This document shows, one piece after another, positions 1 to 12,169 of a stretch of DNA of 64,000 bases (its first letter is position 1; the number at the start of each line of letters is the position of its first letter). The notes beneath the pieces are model-generated. The model was not told the DNA's origin and did no database searches. It was given only the letters and a program-made list of their open reading frames with translations. Where the stretch lies: assembly GCF_027579695.1 (NCBI RefSeq), contig NC_083590.1, positions 14,561,656 through 14,625,655 of the forward strand, in the 5' to 3' direction. The stretch comes from Neoarius graeffei (taxonomy: Eukaryota; Chordata; Actinopteri; Siluriformes; Ariidae). The translations under genes were made by a program, and so were the position numbers.

Positions 1-1
1 G

Positions 2-3000
2 TTGAAACCACTCAGGAACCTGCTCGATGTTGATTTCTTCAGTAAACTAGCAGAGGAGGTGGAGAACAATGACGAGGTGAGACAGGGTACTGTTACAAGC
101 CTTTGTTTTGTAATCTGGATTCTGATTGGTCAGAAGGTGTTGATTGATTTTCTCGAACAGCAGCTCTGATAGTTGTGCCATTCTCAGAAAATGTGACGAG
201 TAATGGTAAAGACATTTTTAAAAAATTTTGTATCCACTAATTTTAGTTACAGTCCCTGTAAATATATTTAATAGACAAAAAAGCATATTTCATGAATTCA
301 CAAAGCAAAAGATATCATTATTATGAAAAAATAATGCCCAGTTTTTGTCTTTACCATTACCCATAATGTCTTTACCATTACCCTGTAGAGTAACTGTAAA
401 GACGTCTCATGGCATTTTTGGGTCAGTGAGTGCAGAAAAAAGATAAATTATGCATTTATTATCCCATCCTAACTTGCTACTTGCTGAACTAAACTTTTTC
501 AACATGCAGCATCATTATCATTTGGGGGCAACGGCAAAGACAGTTAATTTCCCTGACATCTAGAAATTTCATATTTATCTGATCAGTATCTTGGATTCCA
601 ACATTCATGCACCAGTGAGTTTTTCAAAATAGCTGCTCAACATCCTGGTCCTTCCTCATGTAGCTGCACTGCCCTCTATTGTTCAAAGCCCTGAGTTACA
701 GCATGATTTTACCATTTGGGTAACGGTAAAGACATAAAGAAAGTACACATTCTTGCACATATATTTTATGCGATACACCAAAAAACGTTTGAGCAAAGAT
801 CATGATATTTTCCACAATAAAAAAGGTATAGAGTTAATATTTCAGAAAGGAAAACTGAAAAAATTAAAAACAAAGGAATTATTTTCACTCAAATTTCACT
901 AATCTTCGTTTAGACACATGGTGGTAATGACATTTTGGTATATTTAGGCTAAATAAAATTTTTGCAAATGCAGACAAGTTGTCTCAATTTTTTTAACTTT
1001 AAGAGAGAATAAAATGGAGCATGGTGAAGGAATGAATGTGTATACCTGCTGTAATGTGAGAACAAGAATAAACTTTCTTTGCATTCGCAGGGTTCTGACA
1101 TGTCTGAGGCAGATCCGAAGGCTTTGCTGGAGAGTATGAAGGTGTCTGACTGATTTTTCATACATATACATCTTGGAAAGTCTCTGAAACTAAAAATATC
1201 TTTTTTTTTTTTTTTAATATAAACCAAACCTTAACTATTTATACATATCTGTATCACAGGACATGGATGATATGGATGCTGACTTGTTTGGCTCAAAGAA
1301 GAAGAAGCCCAGTTCAGCCCCGGCACAGAGCAGAAGCTCCAGAACCAAAACATCTAAACCAGAAGATAAGAACAAAACTAACCGTGAGTTAATACTAAAC
1401 TCAACGCCTGCTGCACACCGATCAACCATAAAATTAAAAACATTGACCAGTGAGGGTGAAGAGAATAATATTATCTCATCAGTGTTACAATGGCACCTAT
1501 CAAGGGGTGGGATATATGAGGCAGCAAGAGAACAGTCAGTTCTTGAAGTTGTGTTGGAAGCAGGAAAAATGGGTAAGCATAAGTGAGCGACTTTGATAAG
1601 GGCCAAACTGTGATGGCTAGATGACGGGGTCTGAGCATCTCCAACATGGCAGGTCTTGTGGAGTGTCCCTGGTATGCAGTGGTTAGTACCTACCAAAAGT
1701 GGTCCGGGAATCCAAAGGACAACCAGTGAACTGACGACAGGCTCGCGGGTGCTGAAGGCTCATTAATTCTCACGGGGCATGAAGGCTCGCCCATATGGTC
1801 CAGTGCTGTGCAAAAGTCTTCGACACATAAAGAAATGCTGTTGACCAAAAATGGCTTAAAAAAATATTTAAATTAAATGTTTCAACTTTAAAAAAATATA
1901 TATACAATAAGCAGTAATCAGTAAGCCATCATAAATTAATAAATGCAAAGTCAATATCTCAGTCCGTCTGAAACACTCTTTTTCTCAGCAACCACAAATC
2001 ATAGCCACTTGGTACCAAACTTCAGCTTGGGGTTCTATACCGTGTATACCATTTTCAGGTCTGTCACACATCGACTTCCTGTTTACCGACTGAATGTATT
2101 TACAAAACATATAGAGTGGATTTTGACATCATTTCAAGAAGCAAAATGCTATTTCAAAATGACAGTTTACCAGGATGCTACTTGAAATCCCTGGGAAGAA
2201 CACTGCTCTTTACTTACTTGTTTCAGGGTTCATTATTTGTTGAAGTCAACATTCATAATAAGTGTCCTATTCCTTCGATTGCTTGCGTTCTGATATAAGC
2301 GAGAGCGGGGGGGTAGGGATATGGAAGAGAGCAGTAGCTCACAGGTGAGCTTGTTTAAAATCTCATTTCGACCACTAAGATCTCGATATTTTTCATCAAA
2401 ACAACTCCAGTTATATTCTAAAATAGTTATATTTACATGAATCAGTTTGATTTTAAAAAATAAGTGGGTAAAGCTCTGAAAACTCACTTCAGAGTCTCCT
2501 GTGAATCATAATATCAAAACTAGCAGATGGAAAATTTTGCTGAATCATCATCAAAAACAGTGAGAGCGAGAGAACATCCCTGTAAAGGTTATCTGATTGA
2601 TATTGACGAGTAATCCAGTGGGGAAACCGATCAGGAGAGAGAGAGAGAGAGAGAGCGTGCCTGACTGCTTTCCAGTGACTCAAAAAGAAAAGGCAGTTTC
2701 CCAATGTCGCACGAGCAGAGTTTTTACTCTGTTGTACCGACTTCAACCTGCCGTTACTCCCAAAGTACTGAAAAGATCTTAACCAGATACATTTCTTTGG
2801 AAAGCAAAAATTATAAGCTTTTAAATGAGAGTATTCATGATAGAAAATATTCAAGAGTTAAAGCATATACGCAGAACCATGGCCTCACATTTTGTTTATA
2901 AATGCTTTGAGACCTCAAGAATGGCACAGGAATATTTTTAAGCATTAACAATAAATCTAATATAGTAATTTTTACGATTAAAGTGATTCGTATAAGTAGC

Positions 3001-5416
3001 GGTCTGAGTGAATGACCTTGAGATCCGTGACATCACAGCAGGAAGGCTATCGATCTCATCGCCATTTCCGCTATACTAAAACACAGAGCTGACTGCAACT
3101 CCGATCCTCCATTTTGAGCTAATTTATCGCCATGCCACGTAGATGTGTTGCTGGCGGGTGCAGCAACATGACAGAAGGTGGATTTATGTTGCGTTCATGG
3201 CCCAAGAATGTTCAAACTGCAAAGATTTGGATGCGTTTTGCGAGAAATTCACAGGCACGTTTTACTGAAGACTCCTACGAGACTTCTGATCTGTTGAGGA
3301 GCGTTGGCTATAAGCCCGTATTGAAAGAGGGTGGATTACCAACAATTAAAGGAAGAGAAAACTACAAGAAAAGGAAAGTAAGTTCAGTTGCACCAGTTCT
3401 CCTGGAGTGTGAGCCGAGCAGTAATAGTGGAGTACTCAGTATGGAGAAAATGGAGAATGAGTGGACCAGTCATCAGATTTCTTGCTGGATATCCTTGCCT
3501 CAGCAGCAATATTTCGCCCTTACGTGGAAGAAGCGAATGAATGAAGAACTGAAAGTCAGATTGTTTCAAAACAATCGGCAACAAGATCGGCTTTCAAGAA
3601 GTGAGAACACCGATGGGTAAGATGTGACTCTCATTTGGTTACATCACAACAACGACAACACTTGTCGTTTACCTGCATTTAGATTAATACATGCAACTTG
3701 TATTGTGTGTTTAAGTTACCAGTATAATATTTAATTTGCTTCAGAATGTGATTGTCTGAGTTCATCTGATTATTTAATGAGCCTTTTATGTTTTATCAGT
3801 GAAAGTACATGTATGTTGCATAAGTTATAACACCCATCCTGTTTTAATGAGAGTCACATGAGACTGTCGGTTCAATTCCATCCAATTCTCTAGACGGCTT
3901 TGTTCTCTGGCTTTATTTTGTAAGGTGGGGGCCTCCGTGGCTGACGTGTCACTATCGGATTCACTTTCCAGTGGTTTGAATTGATGGGTTCTATGTGTAT
4001 AGCAGCAGCATGTACACACACACCAATTTCAGGATGATCACAGTCAGATGTATTACTATCTGAGGAATCCAAAGAATCTCCAATAAATCCCAACGAAGAG
4101 GCCATTGCAATCACTCTCGCCTCTGTCAAAGGCCTTGGCCTTAAAACCGGTTCCTGCTGTGACGTCACGCGCTCAGGGCTGGCTGGCACAGCGGGGCAGC
4201 TCAAATGCCAACTTAGCGGTTGATATATTTTTTTAAATTCTCATTTATGCAGCATACAAGAGTCAAGGATGGAGATACTATCCACTCAGAAATGTATTTA
4301 AAAATAAAGGTTCTGTGTATCTCCTTTAAGCAATGACAGGTTTGGAAACTTGGATGAGCATAAGTATTTCTATTAACACATGTCCAGTTTACATCACTGT
4401 GACTGGTTTACTTTCTCTGTCCATTAACGCTGCATTACTGATGATGATGATGAGTCACAAGCTGCCAAACAAGATATCAGCACAATAAACAAAATGGAAA
4501 AAATGTTGATTTTTGTTGCTTGTTTCCCTCAAACAAAAAGAACCAGACCTTTTTATTATATGGATTTCTGTTCAAGTTAGATATAGGCTAATTACTGCAC
4601 ATCCTAATCCCAATACTTTTGAATAAACAGCAGAGTACTTTGCATCGGTTTTATGCATTTTATCTAATTAGCCTGGATCTTTAGTCAGCTGTCGGTCTTC
4701 CCTTGTCTTCTCTTTAGCAGATGACCTGGATGATCCTCTGGATGACCTGCTGAACGACCTGGATGAGGAACAGCCAAAGAGCGTTCCATCAGGAGAAACA
4801 GAAAAGCCGCAATCATCTTCCCCGACTGTACAGAAAAAAGAGGAACCAGGTCAGAGCAATATTTTTATTTAAAAAGTTCTGTTCAGGGACTCCAAAGATC
4901 TATAGTAGTTGTTTAGAAGAAAAGAACCAGGGCTCAGTGTGTTTTGTTTGTGTGGAACCTGTTTAGTTCCTGCTCCAGAGTAGTACTTCTCAGGTGGACC
5001 ACCAACTGGTATATAATGGTTTCGTCTAAGAGTAAAAGAGTTTCAGGAAGATTTTTGTATTGAACACTACTGATCTTTTGTACTAATAAAATATCACGGT
5101 TTATGTCCCACCTTTTATTATAGCCATGCCTACACCTGTGCAGAAGAAACGCAGTGAGTTGACCTTCGACGATGACGAAGACAACCTGATGGACGCACTG
5201 GGGTTTGGTGACGCCCTGAGAAGAAAAGGAAGTGGACTCCTCTCCAAAAAAGAGAGGTGGGATCTGACTTTATATCATAGCTATTAAATCATGTGCAGGT
5301 CTTCCTGTTTTTCACTTCCTTTATTTCCTGTACTGTCAATGTTTTCAGATCCTTAAATTAATGAGCATGGAAATGTTTGATGGCGGTGTGTATGAAGATA
5401 GGATGGCAGCTGATTA

Positions 5417-5455
<39 letters not shown>

Positions 5456-5902
5456 TGGTTGGCTGTGCAGTGAGGCTCCTCAGAGAGCACGCACCAGACT
5501 GGATGAGATTTTGGGGATTGGGACGCCTGCTCACCTCCTGGAGAGACCTGTGACCGGCAAGAAAATAGACCCAACCCCCGCAGAGAGGCAGCCACAGAAG
5601 AGCTCGGCTGGGAAAGGTAATGAAACTCCGTTCATTACTGTTGTCTCTCTGCCTGTCAGTCTCAGCAAAGGTATTGTGGCCTCCCTTTCTCAGTTGTTGC
5701 GAAGGAGGCGTGGCTTCTGTGTCACAATTTCAGTGAAGGCGTGGCGCCTCTGTGTCTCGGTTTCAGCGAAGGAGGCGTGGCCTCTGTGTCTCGGTTTCAG
5801 CGAAGGAGGCGTGGCCTCTGTGTCTCGGTTTCAGTAAAAGCTATTCCTGCTCAGGTGCTGACCCATGAATGATGCCGTATATTCCTCAGAAAGACAGATA
5901 CA

Positions 5903-5936
<34 letters not shown>

Positions 5937-8900
5937 TACATCAAAATATCATAAAACTAATATCAGCACTAATGGCTGTGTTGTTTTTGTTACGGAACGT
6001 GATGCTGTTTTTCAGATTCTGTGTTTGGAGATGAAGATTTAATCTTCGGCTCATACCAGCCCACACTGGGCTCGACTCCGGAGGGACGTACCTCTCGCAG
6101 ACACTCCGTACGGTGAGTAAACACCTACAAACACACCACGTCCTTTACTGTTTTCACTTTGATTCATCACCAGCTGTGATCATGTGACAGGATCTGACTT
6201 GAGTAATATGGTGAAAGTGCCGTGTTGCTGTTTCAGCAATTGAAATCAACCCTTGATCCTTACACTAGATTCTCTACCGAGGACCTCAGCTCTCCTTCTC
6301 CAGAACGCAAGCCCACAACCTCCACCGTGACCTCCACACGACCCAGCCGTCTCGCTTCAGACTGGCTTGGGCTGAAGCAGGACGAAGATGAAACAGAAAA
6401 GGAGGAGGAGACAAAGAGGGAGAAGAAGGAGGCCACGGGAGCTAACGAGAGACTTAAACCTCTACCTTCTCCATCGCATGCAGAAGGAAAACCATCCAGA
6501 GTGACCTCGAAACCCAGCGAGGAGCTCCGAGCCGTGCCTGACTCTCCAGAAACTTCCACAACCACTGCAGCCAAATCGGAGCCTAAAAAGAAGGAGGGAG
6601 AGGACAAGGACGACTGGCTGGCAGGAGCTCTGAGTAAGAAGAAAGCTCTGGTGGAGGAGAGAGAGAAGAGGCAGGAGGAATCTCTGGGGCTTGGAGAGGA
6701 GATAGATCTGGACATGTTCCTCAGGTACAGATGGATGGAAAAGAGGTTCAGCAGAAATGCTAATCTTTGATAGCTCATTCACTGGGACATGTATGATGGA
6801 CGAACCATATGCACGTGTGTGTGATCATTGATAAGGTGAAGTTTTCTTTAAGGAGATGTTTATTGAACATTTATGGAAGGAGACTCTAGTGTCTACAGTT
6901 TTGGATTGCTGTTTTGCAATAGTTTTACATTTACAGTTATTGAAGTGTTTGTTTGTTGTTTTCCCAGAAAACGAAACACCCCTCCAACTCCTCGTAGGGT
7001 AAAAGAGGACACACCCCTCCCTCCCAGGCAGCCCAGGTATCACATCACTGTTTAACACTTCACCATCCAGTGTATTCCAAATATTGCACGCATTTGCACG
7101 TTAATGCTGTGTGCAGATCATTATGACGCTGAAAAACATTAGTGAAAAAGTAAAGAAATAAGTATGCTCCTTGCTATTCTCTGTGTGTGCGCGTTCTCAG
7201 CTGTGAGTCTCTGGTTGCATCGAGCCGACAGCAGAGCCCCACACCTGCCCCAACACCCAGCACAGGAGCTCAACACACACACGGTACGTCCACCACAGCA
7301 GAGCGACAAAGAAACCAGGACCAGCAATCCCTCAGCATCCACTTCCTGTACAAAGATGGGCAGGTCATTACTCTCACACAGGCTGCTGATTGGATAGTTG
7401 AGAAGCCAGACTGTGGATAATGGAGATCTGTTAAGCCTTATTTTAATGGCCATATAATTTTATAACTTGTAAAATCCAGACTGTATGAATCAGGCTTGTA
7501 GTACTCAAGTCCAACTTGTGCCCTAATTTTAAGGACTCGTGACTTGACTTGGACTTGAGCACTGAGGACTCGGACTCGTGCATTAACTGCATTCAGACTT
7601 GTAAATTGGAGACGAGGACTCAGATTTTTTTTTCTTTATTTTTTGTAACATGCCATAATAATTTGTAATAAGATATTTATATCTACATTAAATTTTGTAC
7701 TAATTTTGTGCAAGAGTGTCACACCTGCCCTCCTTGGCACGTGCATCAGATAGACCCTCGCACAATCAGCGCGTCAATATAAAAACTGTGAAAACACATT
7801 TACTTTGCGAAGTATTGAGTTACGTCGCTGACACATTACCGAGCCTTATTTCCTTGTTTGGTTTCCTGATCCCTGATTTCCTGTTTCTCATCTTTCATGC
7901 TGCCGAGTCTATGATAGCCTGTTTTGTATCTTGCTCGACCTATTGCCTGTTTCACCATTTTACGGTTTTACTTGCTTTTCTGGATTGTTTACCGTCTTCA
8001 CTTGTGTTAATAAACACACCTTCTGCACTTGCATCCGTCTCCCAACCGTCTCTGACAGAATACTTCACACTCCCTGACAAAGAGAAGCACATTCACCTGT
8101 TCATGCGCCATGTTCAGGAACAAACTAATGTTAATGGCGCTGAAACAGCCGCCGTCAAATGGTGCGGTTGGAGTCTTGTTCTTGGACTCGACATTTTCTT
8201 TAATGACTTGGACTTGAACGCTGGGGACTCAAAACTCTCTACTCGGACTCGAGGTTTAGTGACTCGACTGCAACACTGGTATGAATATGCAAAATGTATG
8301 TTTCTTTGTTACATGCCCCGCCCCGTCCCCGTTCATCCACTGTGGTGTGGCCTACGTTTGTTTACATGAACATGAAGAGCTCTGAAGTTAACATGAAGGT
8401 TCTTTCTCCCTCTCTCCCTCTCAGAGCCAGAGCAGAGACCTGCAGTAGTGAGTGCTGCACCTGGCCAGCAGGTGTCACTGTCTACAGACAGCCTTCAGCA
8501 GCTCCTCCTGCAGCAGCAGGTCTGCCTTCACACACGGGCACAAATTAGTGATCAGATCTCAGTGACAATTCATCATGAAAATAAATGACAATGGTGTGTG
8601 TGTGTACATCTGGTTCAGGCTCAGCTCGGGGGTTTAGGGACACCACTGGACCCAAGTTTCTTACAAAAACAGAGAAGAGATGCAGAACATCACACTGGAG
8701 ACACGACTCCACTACAGACCAGGATCATACAGCTGGAGGGACAGGTGTCACCACACAAACACGTACATAAACACACAAGTACAGGTACACACCTCCACAG
8801 ATAGGTGTATACTGACACACACACACACACAGAGCTGAGTGCTATATATACCTCTGTTTCTGTAACAGGTACGGAGTCTGCAGCTGGAAAAGGATCAGTT

Positions 8901-9618
8901 ACAGATGTTACTGGATAGTGTTCAACAGAGACACAAACATGACACCGAGCTTATGGAAAACACACACAGGTGAATTAAACCTGTGTATTTAACCTTAACA
9001 AAAAAATGAACACTTGAACACTTTAAACAAATTTATAGACACTGTATTGTACTGAGCTGATGGAGAACACACACACTCCTCTCACTCTTCTCCAGAGCTC
9101 GTGTGAAGCTGCTAGAGGAGTGTGCATTGCAGCGGGAGGCGCGGGCACACACTGAGAGCCAGGAGCTGACGGAGCGTTTGGAGATGGTGATGAAACTGAT
9201 GCAGCAGGAGAGGGCGGAGCTTCGGGAACAGCACCAGCGCAGGCTGGCACAGTGCCAACAGGAGAGAGACCGAGAGGTGGAGAGACTCCGAGAGCTTCAG
9301 AGGTGTACACACACACACACTTGTTTGGGAAAAATGGTATACATAACCAATTAGTCATGAACAGCACTGTAAGCCCCGCCCCCTGCCTGAGAGAATCCAG
9401 CTGGACCCTTTTGGTGCTGGTGTTGATGGAAGAAGTCATGTTTTGTAGGACTGAGTGGTGTTGTACATGACTGGAGTAATATAATTGTGTGTGTGTGTTT
9501 TTTACAGGAAGTCCATCCTGGAGATGAAGAAAGATCACGAGGAGCAGGTACAGAGACTCAGGAGACTGAAGGATGAGGAGATTGATGCAGTGACCAGCGC
9601 TACCTCACAAACCAGGTA

Positions 9619-9657
<39 letters not shown>

Positions 9658-11913
9658 GTCACTCTGAATATTCGTAATAATAAACTGAATTATTTATCCC
9701 ACTCGTGGTTTTATTGTGTGATGTCGTGTGTAGGTCCCTGACGGCAGTTATTGAGCAGATGGAGCAGTTCTCTCTCAGGTTGGGCGAGCTCTCGTCTCGC
9801 ATTGTAAGCACTCACGAAAACACAACTCACGGCCTGGAGCTCGGAGCTCGACAGAGAGATGAACAACTGCGAGGTACAACACACACACATGCGATAAATA
9901 TACAATTGAAGTACTAGATGATGATGATATCACTGTTTTCAGATGTAATGCTGTAAGGCCATGCCCCTCACCTGAGTCCGAAATGCCAAATTAACGCTAC
10001 GCTCGACTTATTAGACACAAAATGCCTTGATGCTGTGAGCAGTCATGAGGATTTGATTTGATGTCACTTGCTGGACTCAGGGTCGAAGAGAGAGGAGTCC
10101 CGATTTAAGGAGGCGTTTTTTTTTTTTTTTTTTTAATTTCCGAGTCAGTGTTTGTTGAATGCAGCATATGAGCTGAGGAAGTGTTTTTGCTTATGAGTAG
10201 TGTGTGTGTGTGTATCAGTGCTGCAGGAGCGTCTGACTCAGCAGCAGAGGGACATGGTCGAGGAGAGAAACCGACTCAAAGAGGTCATAGCCAAGATGGA
10301 CACACAGCTGGCTGAGCAGCAGAGACAGCTGCAGCAGGTCAGGCCTCCAAGGGGAAGAGTGTGTTCGTGTGTTCCAGTTCTACAGTCATTTCATAACAAT
10401 GACCTCATTATTGACCATTTGGGTATAATGCACATGACAAAATGCTTAGTGCTTCACTGTGATGCTAAAGTGTGTGTGTGTGTGTAGGAGCGCTGGCGGG
10501 TCACGGCAGAGCAGGCTAAAGCAGAGTCGGCGTTACGAGGCCTGGAGGAGGAGAGACGCACCATGACTCAACACTTCACCATCGAGAGAGAGGAGCTGGA
10601 GAGGGCTAAGGTCTCACACACGCATGGAAATGAAAAAGAATAGAAAAACACCTTAAATATATCAGAAGTATAAATGGGAACACTGTGTGTGTGTGTGTAA
10701 GAGCACTCTGTTAGAGGAGCAGCAGTCCGTGATGCAGCGCTGTGCAGAAGAGAGGAGGAAACTCGCTGCGGAGTGGACACACTTCCACACTCAGGACAAG
10801 CTGCGCAAAGAGAGAGAGCTGGACCGCGAGGGACACATCATCGACATGGCACAGGTATACACACACACTTTTCCTGTTTGAACACTAGTGGATGTCTGGA
10901 AACTCCATATAATAGTAGGAGTAAGGAAAAATCCTTTATGTATATTTGCTGCGTGTGTGTGTCAGGAGCAGGCTGAACTGAAGCTCCGAGCAGGAGAGCT
11001 GAAACAGAAAGAGGAGGCCATACAGAAAGAGAATGTAAACCTGGAGAAACTCCGAGGAGAGCTGGAGGGGGAGAGGGAGAGACTGAACACAGCGGCTCTG
11101 CACCTGAAACACCGAGCTCAGGAGGTGGAGAGTCTCAGCAAGGTGACCTTTCACTCACACACACACAGTGGGAGCTATGTGATGGTGTAGCTGACGTGCA
11201 AGCGTGTTTGTATGCCATGTAGATGGCACGTGAGCGGTATGAGGAAGGCGAGCAGGCGCTGCAGGAAGCTCGGCAGGTCGAAGCGGGACACCAGGCTCGT
11301 CTGCGCAACATCCACAGTGAGCTGGAGAAGCTGAGGATGCAGGAGCACAACCTACAGCAGGTCCGTGTGCGCGCATGCACTCATTGAAATGTCCAGAACC
11401 TAGCATTCAATTCAACTTGGAATGACTTACGATTCCTCCCGTGTCCCATCTCTCAGGAGAGGATGAGAGTGACAGATCATCATAGAGAGATGGACAGAAT
11501 GAGACACGCCCTTCCCACTGACTACTTACCTGCCCCAGGTGATCCTTTACTAACAGGTACACACCACTTCCTACTACAGTGTTCATAGAGGTGTCAACTC
11601 ATGTATGTCTTACATGAATTTCATTTCTTTCCCCAGGTTTCTCTCCTGTGATGAGCAGCACGCTGGTTCTTCCTCCAGCACCATTAAACACATCTGTCTC
11701 TCCAAAACTAAAGGCAACACTCGCTGTACTGAGGCACATAGCTGAGAAGGTGTGTATAGAGACATGCACACAGAGCTGTGTTGGTCTATAATATATATCT
11801 TTCCTGCTGAAACTAACACGTCTCTAATTTAGGACCGGGACTTCCTGCAGGACGAACAGCTCTTCCTGGACACGCTGAAAGGTGCACCATGCAATTCAAC
11901 CTTACAGACATGA
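2..11913 (+). CDS. fbf1: Fas-binding factor 1 (FBF1), 24 exons, 5' end outside window
   Basis: FBF1 is a coiled-coil protein of centriole distal appendages/transition fibres that helps anchor the mother centriole and gate cilia. Exons joined in frame: 2-76, 1091-1141, 1260-1383, 4721-4849, 5124-5256, 5471-5616, 6016-6112, 6269-6724, 6968-7036, 7201-7283, 8425-8519, 8619-8744, 8869-8969, 9096-9302, 9508-9615, 9734-9873, 10219-10337, 10488-10610, 10702-10854, 10966-11142, 11223-11360, 11457-11556, 11637-11749, 11833-11913. The total is 3144 nt, an exact multiple of three, with compatible phases and GT/AG borders throughout. The product is about 1047 residues, slightly shorter than the mammalian protein, so only a short N-terminus is missing. 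Family hallmarks are LTFDDDEDNLMDALGFGD, DWLAGALSKKKA, DEEIDAVTSATSQTRSL and the C-terminal LFLDTLKGAPCNSTL. Exon 2-76 is the least certain. Confidence 0.93.
171..957 (+). repeat. Interspersed repeat A, copy 1 (fbf1 intron)
   Basis: This block aligns with 12170-12820 in the same orientation. Shared landmarks are ccattctcagaaaatgtga, attccaacattcatgcacc, ctgctcaacatcctggtcct and gccctgagttacagcatga. It carries recurring motifs of the type tttaccattaccc / gggtaacggtaaagacat. No coding capacity is seen. The family is not recognised; a non-autonomous DNA element is possible. Confidence 0.75.
1585..1810 (+). pseudogene. Tc1-like transposase remnant (N-terminal part)
   Basis: A broken frame reads FDKGQTVMAR, then SISNMAGLVECPWYAVVSTYQKW, a helix-turn-helix region typical of fish/frog Tc1 transposases, and further decayed matches to about 1805. 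Stops and indels make it non-functional. It lies inside the third visible intron of fbf1. Confidence 0.6.
2862..4325 (+). mobile_element. Kolobok-like THAP-containing DNA transposon T1
   Basis: The termini AGCATATACGCAGAACC (left) and the complement AGGAGATACACAGAACC (right) are inverted repeats. Each is abutted by TTAA (2858-2861 and 4326-4329), a TTAA target duplication. Inside, from 3132, a reading frame begins MPRRCVAGGCSNMTEGG and continues with SWPKNVQTAKIW and TEDSYETSDLLRSVGYKPVLKEG, resembling the THAP zinc-finger family. The stretch that should hold the distal zinc ligands is deleted between FARNS and QARFTEDSY. The family assignment rests on the TTAA duplication plus the THAP-like frame. 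Confidence 0.7.
3132..3620 (+). pseudogene. THAP-domain reading frame with internal deletion
   Basis: This 162-codon frame inside transposon T1 has the MPRRC...C start expected of a THAP domain. It lacks the segment with the C-x2-H half-site (CSAHF), which the related copy near 29.2 kb retains. Downstream of about residue 78 the frame is not recognisable. A zinc-binding DNA-binding domain could not form, so a functional host THAP gene is unlikely. Confidence 0.6.
5416..5456. repeat. (ATT)n microsatellite in fbf1 intron
   Basis: Uninterrupted tat/att trinucleotide run directly upstream of the exon starting at 5471. Confidence 0.9.
5688..5838 (+). repeat. About 34-bp minisatellite in fbf1 intron
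   Basis: Four tandem copies of a unit containing gaaggaggcgtggcctctg and tgtctcggtttcagc. Each copy ends in a splice-acceptor-like tttcag. The last two copies are essentially identical. Confidence 0.85.
6016..7283 (+). other. fbf1: fbf1 central charged exons
   Basis: The large 456-nt exon 6269-6724 encodes a Ser/Pro/Lys/Glu-rich stretch ending in DWLAGALSKKKA and EEIDLDMFLR, a conserved FBF1 block. A stronger-looking acceptor at 6236 would bring an immediate TGA in the required phase. The acceptor ending cactag at 6268 keeps the frame and is preferred. Exons 6968-7036 and 7201-7283 are short, Pro/Arg- and Ser/Pro-rich linkers. Confidence 0.85.
7716..8060 (+). repeat. Possible solo-LTR-like remnant in fbf1 intron
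   Basis: C/T-rich sequence with gtgttaataaacacacctt and ctgcacttgcatccgtctcc and the ending tctctgaca resembles the 3' side of fish LTR retrotransposon LTRs. Short cttggactcg-type repeats flank it on both sides (7500-7620 and 8170-8280). No partner LTR was found. Confidence 0.35.
8425..11913 (+). other. fbf1: fbf1 C-terminal coiled-coil exons
   Basis: Fourteen compact exons encode an almost continuous Glu/Gln/Arg/Leu heptad coiled coil from QQLLLQQQ in exon 8425-8519 to NIHSELEKLRMQEHNLQQ in exon 11223-11360. A short Pro-rich linker and a conserved tail (LRHIAEKDRDFLQDEQ) follow, then the stop at 11911-11913. Introns here are only about 80-350 bp and many contain GT/CA microsatellites. I saw no canonical AATAAA before the repeat at 12170. 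Confidence 0.9.
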
Positions 11914-12169
11914 CGACGGCTCAGACTGGTGCCATTTCTATTTGAAAGTTTGATCACAGGGGTCTTTTTCCAGACTTCACAGGACATTGGTCAGACCATC
12001 TTTGATACCACAGTGCAAATGATTTAAATGATTTTAAAATCACTGTTCATATGCATGTTAGATTGTATGTAAGCTAGTACACTGCCAAATAACTGCCAGA
12101 AGCAAGTAATTGCCATTATATTCTTTCTTAGGCCCCAAAATTTCTTGTGGCACGGTCCTGTAGCTCATA

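Larger units (their letters stand above)
1091..5616 (+). other. fbf1: fbf1 N-terminal exons (acidic, disordered half)
   Basis: Five exons (1091-1141, 1260-1383, 4721-4849, 5124-5256, 5471-5616) encode an acidic, low-complexity region with repeated short Asp/Leu blocks (DDLDDPLDDLLNDLDEE) and the signature LTFDDDEDNLMDALGFGD, followed by RLDEILGIGTPAHLLERP. Exon 4721 is preceded by a NAGNAG acceptor (tttagcag), so a one-codon alternative, His or Pro-Asp after the junction, is possible. The 3.3-kb intron 1384-4720 contains a Tc1 remnant and a THAP-type transposon. Confidence 0.88.

Noticed and set aside
3132-3620. Host THAP-domain gene in an fbf1 intron
   Set aside because: It lies inside a TTAA-flanked transposon and lacks the C-x2-H zinc ligands.
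6237-6268. Alternative acceptor at 6236 for the large fbf1 exon
   Set aside because: It would place an in-frame TGA two codons into the exon.
7716-8369. 217-codon plus-strand frame in the fbf1 intron
   Set aside because: C/T-rich repeat sequence resembling an LTR; no splice continuity with fbf1 and no known domain.
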